A stretch of DNA of 33,227 nt, taken from assembly GCA_041690535.1 (NCBI GenBank), contig JAWLHA010000051.1, forward strand, positions 1-33,227, written 5' to 3'. Below the pieces are notes generated by a model. It was not told the DNA's origin. It saw only the letters and a list, made by a program, of their open reading frames with translations, and ran no database searches. Of this stretch, positions 23,355 to 33,227 are shown in pieces; the first letter of the stretch is position 1; the number at the start of each line of letters is the position of its first letter. Source of the DNA: JAWLHA01 sp041690535. GTDB lineage: Bacteria; Pseudomonadota; Gammaproteobacteria; Thiohalomonadales; Thiohalomonadaceae. The translations under genes and the position numbers were made by a program.

Positions 23355-24245
23355 TCACAGCAGGGCACTCCAGTCCATCTGCCGGCTCTGCACCAGTCGC
23401 TCGACGAAAAATTCCAGATTGCCGCGGGCGACGGTCGGCATGGGCCATTTATCGGCACGTTGAGCGATACTCTTGAATGCCTGGGCGGCCTTGCTGCGGG
23501 GGTAGGCATCCACCACCGCCCGCTGCCTCTTGATCGCCTTGCGCATGTATTCGTCGTACGGGATCGCCCCCACGAAGTCCAGCAGCACCTCATCCAGGAA
23601 ACGGTCGGTCACCTTGACCAGCTTGGCAAACAGCTCCCGCCCCTCCTGGGGGGTGTGGGCCATGTTCGCCAGAATGCGAAAACGCCTCAGCCCGTGGTCC
23701 CGGTTCAACAGCTTGATGAGGGCGTAGGCGTCGGTGATGGATGCCGGTTCATCACACACCACCACCAGAACCTCCTGGCAGGCCTTGGCAAAACTGACGA
23801 CCCCGTCGCTGATGCCGGCCGCCGTATCCACCAGCAGCACATCGAGGTCGGTGCTCAGTTCGCTGAACGCCCGAATGAGGCCGGCGTGCTCGGCGGGGCT
23901 CAATTCGGCCATGGCCTGAATCCCGGAGGCGGCGGGGATCACCTTGATCCCCCCGGGTGCATCAAGAATGACCTCCTCCAGAGTACGCTCACCACTGATC
24001 ACGTGGGAGAGGTTGTAGCGCGGCTGCAGTCCCAGCATCACGTCCACGTTGGCGAGTCCCAGATCGGCATCCATGATCATCACTTTGTGCCCGACCTGCG
24101 CCAGTGCCGTGGCCAGATTGACCGAAACATTGGTCTTGCCGACGCCCCCTTTACCGCTGGTCACGGCCATCACCCGCACTGGATGCGGCTGCGCCAGGCG
24201 ACGTAATCCATGGGCCTGATCGTTTCGTTGTCGTTGTTCAACCAT
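23355..24245 (-). CDS. fleN: Flagellar number regulator FleN/FlhG (MinD-like ATPase)
   Basis: This 296-aa ATPase limits flagellar number and restrains the sigma-54 activator FleQ/FlrA in polar flagellates, and stimulates FlhF GTPase. The N-terminus carries the FlhF-activating type motif DQAHGLRRLA (9-18). Then come the deviant Walker A SGKGGVGKT (30-38), IMDADLGLANVD and VDTAAGIS. A C-terminal helix-rich end probably binds membrane. It overlaps the flhF 3' end by 8 bp, so the two are translationally coupled. Its presence with flhF predicts a single or few polar flagella. Confidence 0.95.
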   Translation of the reverse strand: MVEQRQRNDQAHGLRRLAQPHPVRVMAVTSGKGGVGKTNVSVNLATALAQVGHKVMIMDADLGLANVDVMLGLQPRYNLSHVISGERTLEEVILDAPGGIKVIPAASGIQAMAELSPAEHAGLIRAFSELSTDLDVLLVDTAAGISDGVVSFAKACQEVLVVVCDEPASITDAYALIKLLNRDHGLRRFRILANMAHTPQEGRELFAKLVKVTDRFLDEVLLDFVGAIPYDEYMRKAIKRQRAVVDAYPRSKAAQAFKSIAQRADKWPMPTVARGNLEFFVERLVQSRQMDWSALL

Positions 24246-25488
24246 GGGCAGTGCTCATCGTACGGCCGAACGCGAGGGCCATCGCCTCCTCGGCCGGTTT
24301 CTCCTGGGTAGTTTTCATCATCGTGACGGCACGGCTGACCAGATTGTTGGCCCGCGCCGGATGGAGATCCTCCGGGACGCGTTGACCATCGCTGATGTAG
24401 GCGACCGGCAGCTGGTGGGTGCCGACCACTGCCAGCGCCTCGCCAAGGCTGCTGCTCTCGTCCAGCTTGGTCAGGATGCAACCGTCGAGATCCACATTGG
24501 CCAGTGCCCGGGTGGTCTGATCCAGTGCGGCCCGCTGGGTGGTCGCGGAAAGAACGGCATAGGTGCGAATGGTCGGTGAGCCGCCCCGAAGCATGGCGAA
24601 CTGCTCCGACAGACGGACATCGCGGGGGCTCATCCCTGCGGTGTCGATGAGCACCAGCCCCTTCTCGGCCAAGCCATCGAGCACCAGCCGCAGCTCCTTG
24701 GCATCTTCAGCCACATGCACCGGCGCCCCGAGGATGCGCCCGTAAGTACGCAGCTGCTGATAGGCGCCGATGCGGTAGCCATCGGTGGTGACCAGGGCCA
24801 CCCGGCCGGGTCCGTGACGCAGCGCGTAGCGGGCTGCCAGCTTTGCCACGGTGGTGGTCTTGCCCACCCCGGTCGCGCCAACCAGCGCGACGACGCCACC
24901 GTGGGTGAGGATGTCGTCATCAGTGACCGGCAGCCGCCGTGAAAGAAGCCCGAGCGCCTGGCGCCAATTGTGTTCGATATCGCTCTGGTAGTGGACCTGG
25001 TCCGCCAGCTCGCGGCAGAGCGCGGGGGAAAGCCCAAGCTGCATGAGCCGCTCCAGCAGCTTCACACGTGCAGGCTGGCGTTTACGCATCTGCCCCCAGG
25101 CCAACCCGGTGAGCTGGCTCTCGAGCATCGAGCGCAAGGTGGCGATCTCCTGGCGCATGGCCACCAGACTCGGGTCCTGGGACCAAACCACCTCGGGCTT
25201 GGGCTCCGCAAGGGCCTGCAGGGGCGGCGTCTCGGGGGCGACCGGCGCCCCGGGCCGGCTGGGCGCCGACGCCTCGGCGCGCTCTCTGCCCTTCGGCTCG
25301 GGAGTGGCCTGGCGACTCTCTTTGACGATCCGCTGGACAGCGGCCTCGTCGTAATCGACGGCCGCAACGATTTCCACCCCGCCGTTCACCCGGCGGTTGG
25401 AGAGAATGACCGCATCCGGCCCCTGCTCCTCCCGGACCAGTCGGATGGCCTGACGCATGTCCGCAGCGAAGTAGCGCTTGATTTTCAT
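24238..25488 (-). CDS. flhF: Flagellar placement GTPase FlhF (SRP-type)
   Basis: The 416-aa SRP-like GTPase marks the pole for flagellar assembly. The N-terminal basic part (MKIKRYFAADMRQAIRLVRE) precedes a variable linker, an N-domain helix bundle and the G domain. Motifs (numbered from the ATG at 25488): P-loop GATGVGKTT at 204-212, TTDGYRIGAYQQL near 234-246, DTAGMSPRD at 282-290 and TKLDE. The ATG was chosen over a GTG at 25503 because the family begins MKIKR; GAGGG lies 8 nt upstream. It follows flhA by 44 bp and overlaps fleN. Confidence 0.96.
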   Translation of the reverse strand: MKIKRYFAADMRQAIRLVREEQGPDAVILSNRRVNGGVEIVAAVDYDEAAVQRIVKESRQATPEPKGRERAEASAPSRPGAPVAPETPPLQALAEPKPEVVWSQDPSLVAMRQEIATLRSMLESQLTGLAWGQMRKRQPARVKLLERLMQLGLSPALCRELADQVHYQSDIEHNWRQALGLLSRRLPVTDDDILTHGGVVALVGATGVGKTTTVAKLAARYALRHGPGRVALVTTDGYRIGAYQQLRTYGRILGAPVHVAEDAKELRLVLDGLAEKGLVLIDTAGMSPRDVRLSEQFAMLRGGSPTIRTYAVLSATTQRAALDQTTRALANVDLDGCILTKLDESSSLGEALAVVGTHQLPVAYISDGQRVPEDLHPARANNLVSRAVTMMKTTQEKPAEEAMALAFGRTMSTAHG

Positions 25489-25532
25489 TCCTTCGGCCCT
25501 CACCCGTGCCCCGGCTCAGCCGAAAGGCACAC

Positions 25533-27626
<2,094 letters not shown>

Positions 27627-27648
27627 CAGTCACTCACCCTTCTCGGTT

Positions 27649-28782
27649 TCACTCATCGCGCCGAAGCTCATCGGGGATGGGCAGGTCCACCGGCGGACTC
27701 ACCCCTTCGCGGTTATAAATCGGTCCCTGGCGCAGGTGGTAGACATAGGCGAGCACCTGGGCCACTGCGCGATAGAGCCCCACGGGGATGGGGCTGTTGA
27801 GCTCGGTACTGTGGTAGAGCGCGCGGGCCAGGGGCGGGGCCGAGAGGACCGGCACCTCGTGCTCCGCGGCAATGCCGCGGATCCGTGCCGCCATCAGGTC
27901 GGCCCCCTTGGCGATCAGGATCGGCGCGTTCATGCTCTCCTGGTCGTACCGCAGCGCCACGGCGTAGTGGGTCGGGTTGGTGATCACCACATCGGCCTTG
28001 GGGACCTCCTCCATCATGCGCCGTTGCGCCATTTCCATCTGCAACCGGCGCTGCCGCCCCTTCACCTCCGGGCTGCCGTCGGTCTGCTTGAACTCCTCCT
28101 TGACCTCCTGACGGGTCATCTTCAGCTGGCGATTGTGATCCCACAGCTGGAAAGGCACATCGATGGCCACCACCACCACCAGCACCAAGCTGAGCAGCAG
28201 AAACGCCCAGGTCAACAGGTCGCCCATATGGGCCAGCGCCGGAATCAGCCCCTCACGGCCCAGGGCCACGAATTCGTGGCCCTGGATATTGAGCAGGGTA
28301 ATCGCGGCCAGCCCCACCAGGAGAAACTTGGCAAGGCTCTTGAACATCTCCACGATCCCGCGCCAGGAGAACACCCGCGCCAACCCCTTCACGGGATTGA
28401 GCTTGTCGGGTTTGAAGGCCAGCGACTGCGGCGAAAACGACCACCCGCCCAGCGCGATCGCAGAGAGGATGCCCACGGCCATCACCGACAGAAACAGCGG
28501 CGACAGCAACAGTACGGTATCGGCGACCCCGCCAAGGAAACGCTCATGCAGCGCAGGCCCGTCAAAGATCTCCTCCCGGCGCAGACTGAGAAACGAGTAC
28601 AGCATGTCGGTCAGCCCCTGGATCAGGTATCCCCCAAGGGAGAGAAAGACCGCGGCCGAGACGAGCAGCCCCGCCAGGGTCCCCAGCTCTCTCGATCGGG
28701 CGACCTGCCCCTTCTGCCGGGCATCCTGAAGTCGCTTGGGTGTGGGTTGTTCGGTGCGTTCCTGCCCGTCGTTGGCCGCCAC
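27649..28782 (-). CDS. flhB: Flagellar export switch protein FlhB
   Basis: FlhB is the autocleaving gate protein that changes export from hook to filament substrates. The 377-aa protein has four membrane segments (first near LGTLAGLLVSAAVFLSLGGY, last near LLLSLVLVVVVAIDVPF), a charged linker helix, and the cleavage motif N269-P270-T271-H272 (VITNPTHYAVALRYD). The basic N-terminus (TPKRLQDARQKGQVARSRE) is family-typical. It starts with GTG, with AGGGG about 9 nt upstream, 1 bp after the fliR stop. The window also encodes a detached copy of its C-terminal domain (fhlB). Confidence 0.97.
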   Translation of the reverse strand: MAANDGQERTEQPTPKRLQDARQKGQVARSRELGTLAGLLVSAAVFLSLGGYLIQGLTDMLYSFLSLRREEIFDGPALHERFLGGVADTVLLLSPLFLSVMAVGILSAIALGGWSFSPQSLAFKPDKLNPVKGLARVFSWRGIVEMFKSLAKFLLVGLAAITLLNIQGHEFVALGREGLIPALAHMGDLLTWAFLLLSLVLVVVVAIDVPFQLWDHNRQLKMTRQEVKEEFKQTDGSPEVKGRQRRLQMEMAQRRMMEEVPKADVVITNPTHYAVALRYDQESMNAPILIAKGADLMAARIRGIAAEHEVPVLSAPPLARALYHSTELNSPIPVGLYRAVAQVLAYVYHLRQGPIYNREGVSPPVDLPIPDELRRDE

Positions 28783-28783
28783 G

Positions 28784-29563
28784 CTAGGGCCCCCTCGCGA
28801 CGAGTCTGCCGATGAGGGCGAACCCCTCCTCCAGCAGCACAGTGAACTGGGGCACCACCTCGGGCAGGCTGTAGAGGAGCACCACGAAACCCATGATCAT
28901 CGCCACCGGAAATCCGATGGTGAAGATGTTCAGCTGCGGCGCGGCCCGCGACATGACACCGAAGGCCGTGTTGACCACCAGCAGCGAGGCCACTGCCGGA
29001 ATGGATAGCCAGACCGCCCCGGCAAACATTTCACTGCCCCAGCCGGCCAGTGCCCACATGGCATCACGATCCAACCCTTCGGGGGCGATGGGCAGGGTGG
29101 TGAAGCTGTCCACCAGAATGCGGATGAGCACAAGGTGCGCGTCCATGCCGAGGAACAGCAGGATAGTGAGCATCAAGTAGAACTGGCTGAGGACGGCCAC
29201 CTGCATGCCGTTTTGCGGGTCCACGATGGAGGCGAAACCGAGTCCCATCTGCATGGCGATCACCTGCCCGCCGGTGATGATGGCATTGAACACCAGTTGC
29301 AGGGCAAAGCCCATGGCCAGGCCGATGAGCAGCTGCTGAAAAATGATACTGAGGGCCCCGAGACTGAGCGGGTCAACCGCCGGCGCCGGGGGCAACAGAG
29401 GGACCACCACCAGGGTGAGGGCCAGGGCGATACTCAGACGGACGCGCACCGGGACACTCTGCGCCCCGGTCACCGGGGCGGCCATCAGGAGCGCACCGAT
29501 GCGGAAAAATGGCCACAGGTAGCTGCCGAGCCAGGCCGTGATCTCTGCAGTGGTGAAGTTCAT
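28784..29563 (-). CDS. fliR: Flagellar export protein FliR
   Basis: This 259-aa inner-membrane protein forms the FliPQR core of the export channel. About six hydrophobic segments are visible (PFFRIGALLMAAPVTGAQSVP; IALALTLVVVPLLPPAP; LIGLAMGFALQLVFNAI; FYLMLTILLFLGMDAHLVLI; ASLLVVNTAFGVMSRA; FPVAMIMGFVVLLYSLP). The MNFTTAEI start matches the family. It begins 3 bp after the fliQ stop and is followed by flhB after 1 bp. Confidence 0.96.
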   Translation of the reverse strand: MNFTTAEITAWLGSYLWPFFRIGALLMAAPVTGAQSVPVRVRLSIALALTLVVVPLLPPAPAVDPLSLGALSIIFQQLLIGLAMGFALQLVFNAIITGGQVIAMQMGLGFASIVDPQNGMQVAVLSQFYLMLTILLFLGMDAHLVLIRILVDSFTTLPIAPEGLDRDAMWALAGWGSEMFAGAVWLSIPAVASLLVVNTAFGVMSRAAPQLNIFTIGFPVAMIMGFVVLLYSLPEVVPQFTVLLEEGFALIGRLVARGP

Positions 29564-29566
29564 TCA

Positions 29567-29836
29567 CTAACCAATGAGCAGTGGGATGCTGTCGAACAGC
29601 CGCTTGGTGTAGTCAATCAGCAGTCCCAGCATCCAGGAACCGGCGATCATCAACACCAGGAGCGTGATCAGCAGCTTTGGAATGAAACTCAGGGTCATCT
29701 CGTTGATCTGCGTGGCCGCCTGAAACATGGCCACCATGAGCCCCACCGACAGGGCCGGCAGCAGCACGGTGAGGATCAGCACCGTGATGAGCTCGAGGGC
29801 CTGCTGGAAGACGGTGAGGACCGTATCGGGCGTCAT
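29567..29836 (-). CDS. fliQ: Flagellar export protein FliQ
   Basis: This 89-aa protein has two membrane helices (LELITVLILTVLLPALSVGLMVAMF; LLITLLVLMIAGSWMLGLLIDY) flanking the cytoplasmic loop with QAATQINEMTLSFIPK, the most conserved part of FliQ. Four copies pack around FliP and FliR in the export channel. The ATG lies 4 bp after the fliP stop. Confidence 0.97.
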   Translation of the reverse strand: MTPDTVLTVFQQALELITVLILTVLLPALSVGLMVAMFQAATQINEMTLSFIPKLLITLLVLMIAGSWMLGLLIDYTKRLFDSIPLLIG

Positions 29837-29840
29837 CGCC

Positions 29841-30581
29841 TCAGCCCCCGCCGACGTAGAAGCTCGAGGCCAGCGTGCCGACCACCAGGGCCCAGCCGTC
29901 CACCAGCACGAACAGCATGATCTTGAACGGGAGCGAGATGATCATTGGCGAGAGCATCATCATGCCCATGGACATGAGGACACTCGCCACCACCAGATCA
30001 ATGATGAGAAACGGAATGAAGATCAGGAAACCGATCTGAAAGGCAGTCTTCAACTCGCTGGTCACAAAGGCCGGGATCAGCACGGAGATGGGCACCTCCT
30101 GCACCGAAGCGAACTCCTTGCCCGAGAGACTCCCGAACAGCTCCAAATCCGGCTCGCGGGTCTGGCCCAGCATGAACTCCCGCAGAGGCTCTCCCGACTT
30201 CACCAGTGCCTGCTTGAAATCCATCTTCTCCTCGAAGTAGGGCCCGATGGCCTCGGCGTGCATGCGGTCAAAGACCGGCCCCATGACAAAGAAGGTGAGA
30301 AACAGCGCCAGACCGACCAGCACCTGCCCGGACGGTGCCTGCATGAGCCCGATGGCCTGGCGCAGGATTGCGAGCACGATGATGATGCGGGTGAAGGCGG
30401 TCATCATCATCACCGCGGCAGGCAGGAAGGTCAGCGCGGTCATGAGCATCAGCACCTGGATGCTGAGGCTGTAGGTCTGCTCGCCACCCGGACCGGTGGT
30501 CACCGTGACCGCCTCCAGGCCGGATTGGCCGAAGCCAACCGCTGGGAGGAACAGCAACAGGAATGGGATGAGACGTCTCAC
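29841..30581 (-). CDS. fliP: Flagellar export protein FliP
   Basis: Five copies of FliP line the export channel. The 246-aa precursor begins with a cleavable signal peptide (LIPFLLLFLPAVGFGQ) and contains four membrane segments, including MTALTFLPAAVMMMTAFTR and VALALFLTFFVMGPVF, and the conserved PFLIIDLVVASVLMSMGMMM near the end. The GTG start overlaps the fliO stop by 4 bp (GTGA), so the two are translationally coupled. Confidence 0.97.
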   Translation of the reverse strand: MRRLIPFLLLFLPAVGFGQSGLEAVTVTTGPGGEQTYSLSIQVLMLMTALTFLPAAVMMMTAFTRIIIVLAILRQAIGLMQAPSGQVLVGLALFLTFFVMGPVFDRMHAEAIGPYFEEKMDFKQALVKSGEPLREFMLGQTREPDLELFGSLSGKEFASVQEVPISVLIPAFVTSELKTAFQIGFLIFIPFLIIDLVVASVLMSMGMMMLSPMIISLPFKIMLFVLVDGWALVVGTLASSFYVGGG

Positions 30582-30991
30582 CGCGGATGCCCCCTGTGCA
30601 TGGCATTCTGAAGCCGCTCGGCAAACGTGGCGCCCTCCCCCCCCTCGCTCACGTCGAGAGGCGTCTCGAGCACATGGAGGGTCTGCACCCTCCCGGGCGA
30701 GACCCCAAGGAGCAGTTGCTTCTCACCCACCTGCAGTAACACCACCCGCTCCCGCGTGCTCAGAGGCAGGCTCGCCACCACCCGCAATGCCCGTGTCCCG
30801 TTAACCGAGAACCGCCCGAAACGGCGCAGCAGCCAGGCGCTGGCCCCAATGAATGCCAACACCAGTGCAAGCGCCACCACCACCTGAAACAGACTTCCAG
30901 GGCCTATGGGATCGGCGGCGGGCCGCGCTCCATCGGCGGCGAGGACCCATCCGCTCATCAGCAGGAGCGGCAACGGCAGAAGTCGGATCAT
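30578..30991 (-). CDS. fliO: Flagellar export accessory protein FliO
   Basis: FliO is a scaffold for FliP ring assembly. The 137-aa protein has a signal-like N-terminus (LLPLPLLLMSGWVLA), one membrane helix (about 34-54, LFQVVVALALVLAFIGASAW), then a basic cytoplasmic part with the FliO pattern RALRVVASLPLSTRERVVLLQVG. It is weakly conserved in general, but its position between fliN and fliP and the hydropathy fit. It lies 4 bp after fliN and overlaps fliP by 4 bp. Confidence 0.92.
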   Translation of the reverse strand: MIRLLPLPLLLMSGWVLAADGARPAADPIGPGSLFQVVVALALVLAFIGASAWLLRRFGRFSVNGTRALRVVASLPLSTRERVVLLQVGEKQLLLGVSPGRVQTLHVLETPLDVSEGGEGATFAERLQNAMHRGHPR

Positions 30992-30995
30992 TGCA

Positions 30996-31421
30996 TCACT
31001 TCAGCTTCTTCACCCGCTCGGCCGGACTGATCACGTCCGTGAGGCGGATACCGTACTTCTCATTCACGACCACCACCTCGCCATGGGCGATGAGCGTGCC
31101 ATTGACCAACACATCGAGGGGTTCCCCCGCCAGTCGGTCCAGTTCCACCACCGAGCCCTGGTTCAGTTGCAGCAGGTTGCGGATGTTGATCTTGGTCCGC
31201 CCGATCTCCATGGAGATGGTGACCGGGATATCGAGGATCACATCCAGGTTGACCTCGTCGGAGCCGATGGGCGTTCCCTCGTCTTCCAGCTCATCCAGTG
31301 CCGCCCGCTCAAACTGCGGCTTGGGCTTCTGGGCCTTGCCCCCACCCGTGGTCTCCTCTTCGGCGAAGGCTGCCGCCCACTCGTCCATGACATCGCCTTG
31401 GTTGCCGTCTTGTTCGCTCAT
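30996..31421 (-). CDS. fliN: Flagellar motor switch protein FliN
   Basis: FliN is the C-ring base component and binds export ATPase complexes. The 141-aa product has an acidic, low-complexity N-terminal half (MDEWAAAFAEEE) and a C-terminal SpoA domain (LDIPVTISMEIGRTKINIRN; LDVLVNGTLIAHGEVVVVNE). The ATG at 31421 is preferred over an upstream TTG at 31436; GGAA lies 8 nt upstream. It follows fliM by 18 bp. Confidence 0.96.
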   Translation of the reverse strand: MSEQDGNQGDVMDEWAAAFAEEETTGGGKAQKPKPQFERAALDELEDEGTPIGSDEVNLDVILDIPVTISMEIGRTKINIRNLLQLNQGSVVELDRLAGEPLDVLVNGTLIAHGEVVVVNEKYGIRLTDVISPAERVKKLK

Positions 31422-31439
31422 GACTCTTTTCCGCAAGTG

Positions 31440-32429
31440 CTATCGGTTGCTGGTGGGACGATCCACCTGTTCGACGATCTTGATCGCCCACTTCTCGCTG
31501 GCGACCCCCAGTGTCCCACGGAAGATCGGCACCTCTTCAGCGCGCAAGGTAACCATTTCGGGCATCTCGATGGGGATCACATCACCCGGTTGCATCCTCA
31601 GGATGTCGCGGAGCGAGAGCGTCGCTTCGGTCAGCATGCTCGACAGCCCGACCTCGGCACTCTTGATCTCCTCCCGCAGGGAGATGAGCCAGCGTTCATC
31701 CACGTCGGTGCGGTCGCTCTGCACGCCGGCATCGAGGACTTCGCGGATGGGCTCCAGCATCGAGTAGGGCATGGTGACATGAAGGTCGCCACCGCCGCCC
31801 TCGAGCTCCACATGGAACTTGCACACCACCACCACTTCGGTGGGGCTCACGATGTTGGCAAACTGCGGGTTGACCTCGCGGTTCATGTACTCGAAGTCCA
31901 CCGCCATCACCGGCGCCCAAGCCTCACGCAAATCCTTGAAGACGAGGTCCACCAGCATCTGAATGACTCGCTGCTCCGTGGGGGTGAATTCGCGCCCCTC
32001 GATCTTGGCGTGATAGCGGCCATCACCGCCGAAGAAATTGTCGACAGTGATGTACACCAGCTTCGGATCGAATACGACCAGGGCGGTGCCCCGCAGGGGC
32101 TTCACTTTCACCATGTTAAGACTGGTGGGGACGAACAGGGTGTGAACGTACTCCGAGAACTTCACCATCTCCACCCCCCCGGCGGAGATCTCGGCGGAGC
32201 GACGCAACATGTTGAACAGGCTGATGCGAAAGGAGCGGGAAAAGCGCTCGTTGATCATCTCCAGCGTGGGCATGCGCCCGCGGACGATGCGGTCCTCGCT
32301 GGCGAAATCGTAGGAGCGGACCGACCCCGATTCGGGCCCCTCGTCCGTTTCGGTCTCGACGTCTCCGCCTACAACACCGTGCAGAAGGGCATCAATCTCG
32401 TCTTGGGAAAGCAGATCGTTGACCGGCAT
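31440..32429 (-). CDS. fliM: Flagellar motor switch protein FliM
   Basis: FliM receives CheY-P and sets rotation direction. The 329-aa protein begins with the CheY-binding peptide LLSQDEIDALLHGV (6-19), followed by a linker, the CheC-like middle domain (SRSFRISLFNMLRRSAEIS) and a C-terminal SpoA domain that pairs with FliN (LSLRDILRMQPGDVIPIEMP). It starts 6 bp after the fliL stop and runs into fliN, an arrangement common to gammaproteobacteria. Confidence 0.97.
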   Translation of the reverse strand: MPVNDLLSQDEIDALLHGVVGGDVETETDEGPESGSVRSYDFASEDRIVRGRMPTLEMINERFSRSFRISLFNMLRRSAEISAGGVEMVKFSEYVHTLFVPTSLNMVKVKPLRGTALVVFDPKLVYITVDNFFGGDGRYHAKIEGREFTPTEQRVIQMLVDLVFKDLREAWAPVMAVDFEYMNREVNPQFANIVSPTEVVVVCKFHVELEGGGGDLHVTMPYSMLEPIREVLDAGVQSDRTDVDERWLISLREEIKSAEVGLSSMLTEATLSLRDILRMQPGDVIPIEMPEMVTLRAEEVPIFRGTLGVASEKWAIKIVEQVDRPTSNR

Positions 32430-32435
32430 GCTCGA

Positions 32436-32912
32436 TCACTGCATCACAAAGTTGGTGAAAAAGACGGACTGCACCCCTTCGATGTCCGCCTGCTCCTTGA
32501 GCACCCGCTGGATCGCTGCAACGATCTCCGTGCGCAATCGCTCCTTGCCCTCACGGGTGGTGATCTCCTCGAACCGCTGGCTGCTCAAGAGAACCAGCAG
32601 ATCGTTGCGAATGACCGGCATGTGGGTCTCGATGGCCTTGATCACCGCGCCGTCCTGCGCCATCACCTGCAGGTCCACCTGCATGTAGCGGGCGGGCCCC
32701 TTCTCCTCGAAGTTGACCACCAGCGTCTCCAGGGGGAGGTAGATCGCCTTGGGGGGGGCAAGGGCCGCCCCCTCGCCCCCCTTGCCGCCGGCCAGATAGA
32801 GCGTCCCGCCGATGCTCCCCGCCACCAGAACCAGGGCAATCAAGGCGAAGAGCAGCCAGAGTTTCTTGCTGGAGGGCTTCTGCGCATCGAGATCGAGCTC
32901 TTTTTCGGCCAT
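32436..32912 (-). CDS. fliL: Flagellar basal body-associated protein FliL
   Basis: FliL surrounds stator units and supports motor torque. The protein has 158 aa from the ATG at 32912, with GGAAG 6 nt upstream; the 16 residues encoded further upstream overlap the sigma-54 promoter region and are excluded. A short charged cytoplasmic tail is followed by a membrane helix (KLWLLFALIALVLVAGSIGG). A glycine-rich linker and a periplasmic stomatin-like domain follow (LETLVVNFEEKGPARYMQVDL; HMPVIRNDLLVLLSSQ). It is the first gene of the long motility operon. Confidence 0.95.
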   Translation of the reverse strand: MAEKELDLDAQKPSSKKLWLLFALIALVLVAGSIGGTLYLAGGKGGEGAALAPPKAIYLPLETLVVNFEEKGPARYMQVDLQVMAQDGAVIKAIETHMPVIRNDLLVLLSSQRFEEITTREGKERLRTEIVAAIQRVLKEQADIEGVQSVFFTNFVMQ

Positions 32913-32943
32913 CGCGTTCTTCCAGGTAGTTGCAAGGGAAACA

Positions 32944-32959
32944 AGCAACGGGCGTGCCA
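32944..32959 (-). promoter_or_regulatory. Sigma-54 (RpoN) promoter of the fliL operon
   Basis: On the minus strand TGGCACG-N4-TTGCT (complement of 32959 to 32944) is a full match to the sigma-54 consensus TGGCACG-N4-TTGCW, including the invariant GG and GC. Transcription would start near 32933, about 20 nt before the fliL ATG, leaving room for its ribosome site. Confidence 0.85.
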
Positions 32960-33053
32960 CCGTTCCGCGGGCGGCCCATCACCACTTTCGGGGTGTTACA
33001 GCGCCCGCGCCGACGGCCCAGCGACGCACAGACTGTCACCAGGCCGACACGGC

Positions 33054-33067
33054 GACGGAAATCCGTC
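33054..33067. promoter_or_regulatory. Inverted repeat upstream of fliL, possible activator site
   Basis: GACGG (33054-33058), AAAT, CCGTC (33063-33067) forms a perfect palindrome about 128 bp upstream of the predicted sigma-54 start. That is a usual distance for an enhancer-binding protein such as FleQ/FlrA or FlrC. The site does not clearly match a published consensus, so the role is inferred. Confidence 0.3.
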
Positions 33068-33128
33068 AGTCACATGCCCCGATATTACCATGCCACCGAG
33101 GCCCCTCGCTCACTGCCAGAGAGCCCTG

Positions 33129-33227
33129 CAGGGTAAACGCATACTTACCCAAGAGCGATGTAAGTCCTTGAAAGCAGGTCGTCGGCCGCATGGACGCGGC
33201 CGTCGAGCGTACAGGGATGTATTCACA
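33129..33227. repeat. Left half of a palindromic dispersed repeat, right end of window
   Basis: This stretch contains, in order, an outer motif (33129-33147), a 26-nt arm (33154-33179) and the 48-nt core (33180-33227). The core matches 1-48 directly at 46 of 48 positions. The arm and outer motif are reverse complements of 53-78 and 97-115. The gap between outer motif and arm is 6 nt here and 18 nt at the left end, so the two copies are distinct loci and not one sequence read twice. Confidence 0.75.

Overview
The window is a GC-rich piece of chromosome, most likely from a polarly flagellated gammaproteobacterium of the Chromatiales/Ectothiorhodospiraceae type. That placement is an inference from three things: the Pseudomonas/Vibrio-like gene order fliLMNOPQR-flhB-flhA-flhF-fleN-fliA-cheYZAB-motCD-parC-parP-cheW-DUF2802, the neighbouring housekeeping genes, and the base composition. 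No rRNA, tRNA, CRISPR array or transposase gene was seen. Both ends lie inside the same dispersed palindromic repeat: a 48-nt core is present at positions 1-48 and 33180-33227 (46/48 identical, same orientation), and the 26-nt arms beside it are mutually inverted. The sequence is therefore probably a contig broken at a repeat.

Left part (1-12.3 kb) is a mixed housekeeping region. It holds rlmM (23S rRNA 2'-O-methyltransferase), a large PilZ-like protein, a small unknown gene, a PsiE-like membrane protein, hemN, a 105-aa unknown, prmB, mog, a DUF481 outer-membrane protein, the complete three-part AmmeMemoRadiSam set (amrS divergent from amrB-amrA), and a membrane-anchored pentapeptide-repeat protein.

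Right part (12.4-33 kb) is motility. A two-gene plus-strand operon (fliK-like, then fhlB, a free-standing FlhB C-terminal domain) converges on, and overlaps by 25 bp, a block of 23 consecutive minus-strand genes. In transcription order these are fliL, M, N, O, P, Q, R, flhB, flhA, flhF, fleN, fliA, cheY, Z, A, B, motC, motD, parC, parP, cheW, a small unknown ORF and a DUF2802 gene. Many pairs overlap by 4-8 bp, which suggests translational coupling.

Regulation and logic: a near-perfect sigma-54 promoter precedes fliL. A second sigma-54-like site and a perfect sigma-28 -10 element sit together in front of cheW. Together the genes encode the C-ring (FliM, FliN), the export gate (FliO, P, Q, R, FlhA, FlhB), the switches that set flagellar place and number (FlhF, FleN), the flagellar sigma factor FliA, the chemotaxis core (CheA, W, Y, Z, B), a stator (MotC, MotD), and the polar-array partition proteins ParC and ParP. 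The CheA linker carries a threefold-repeated short motif that is a candidate docking site for the polar-array proteins.
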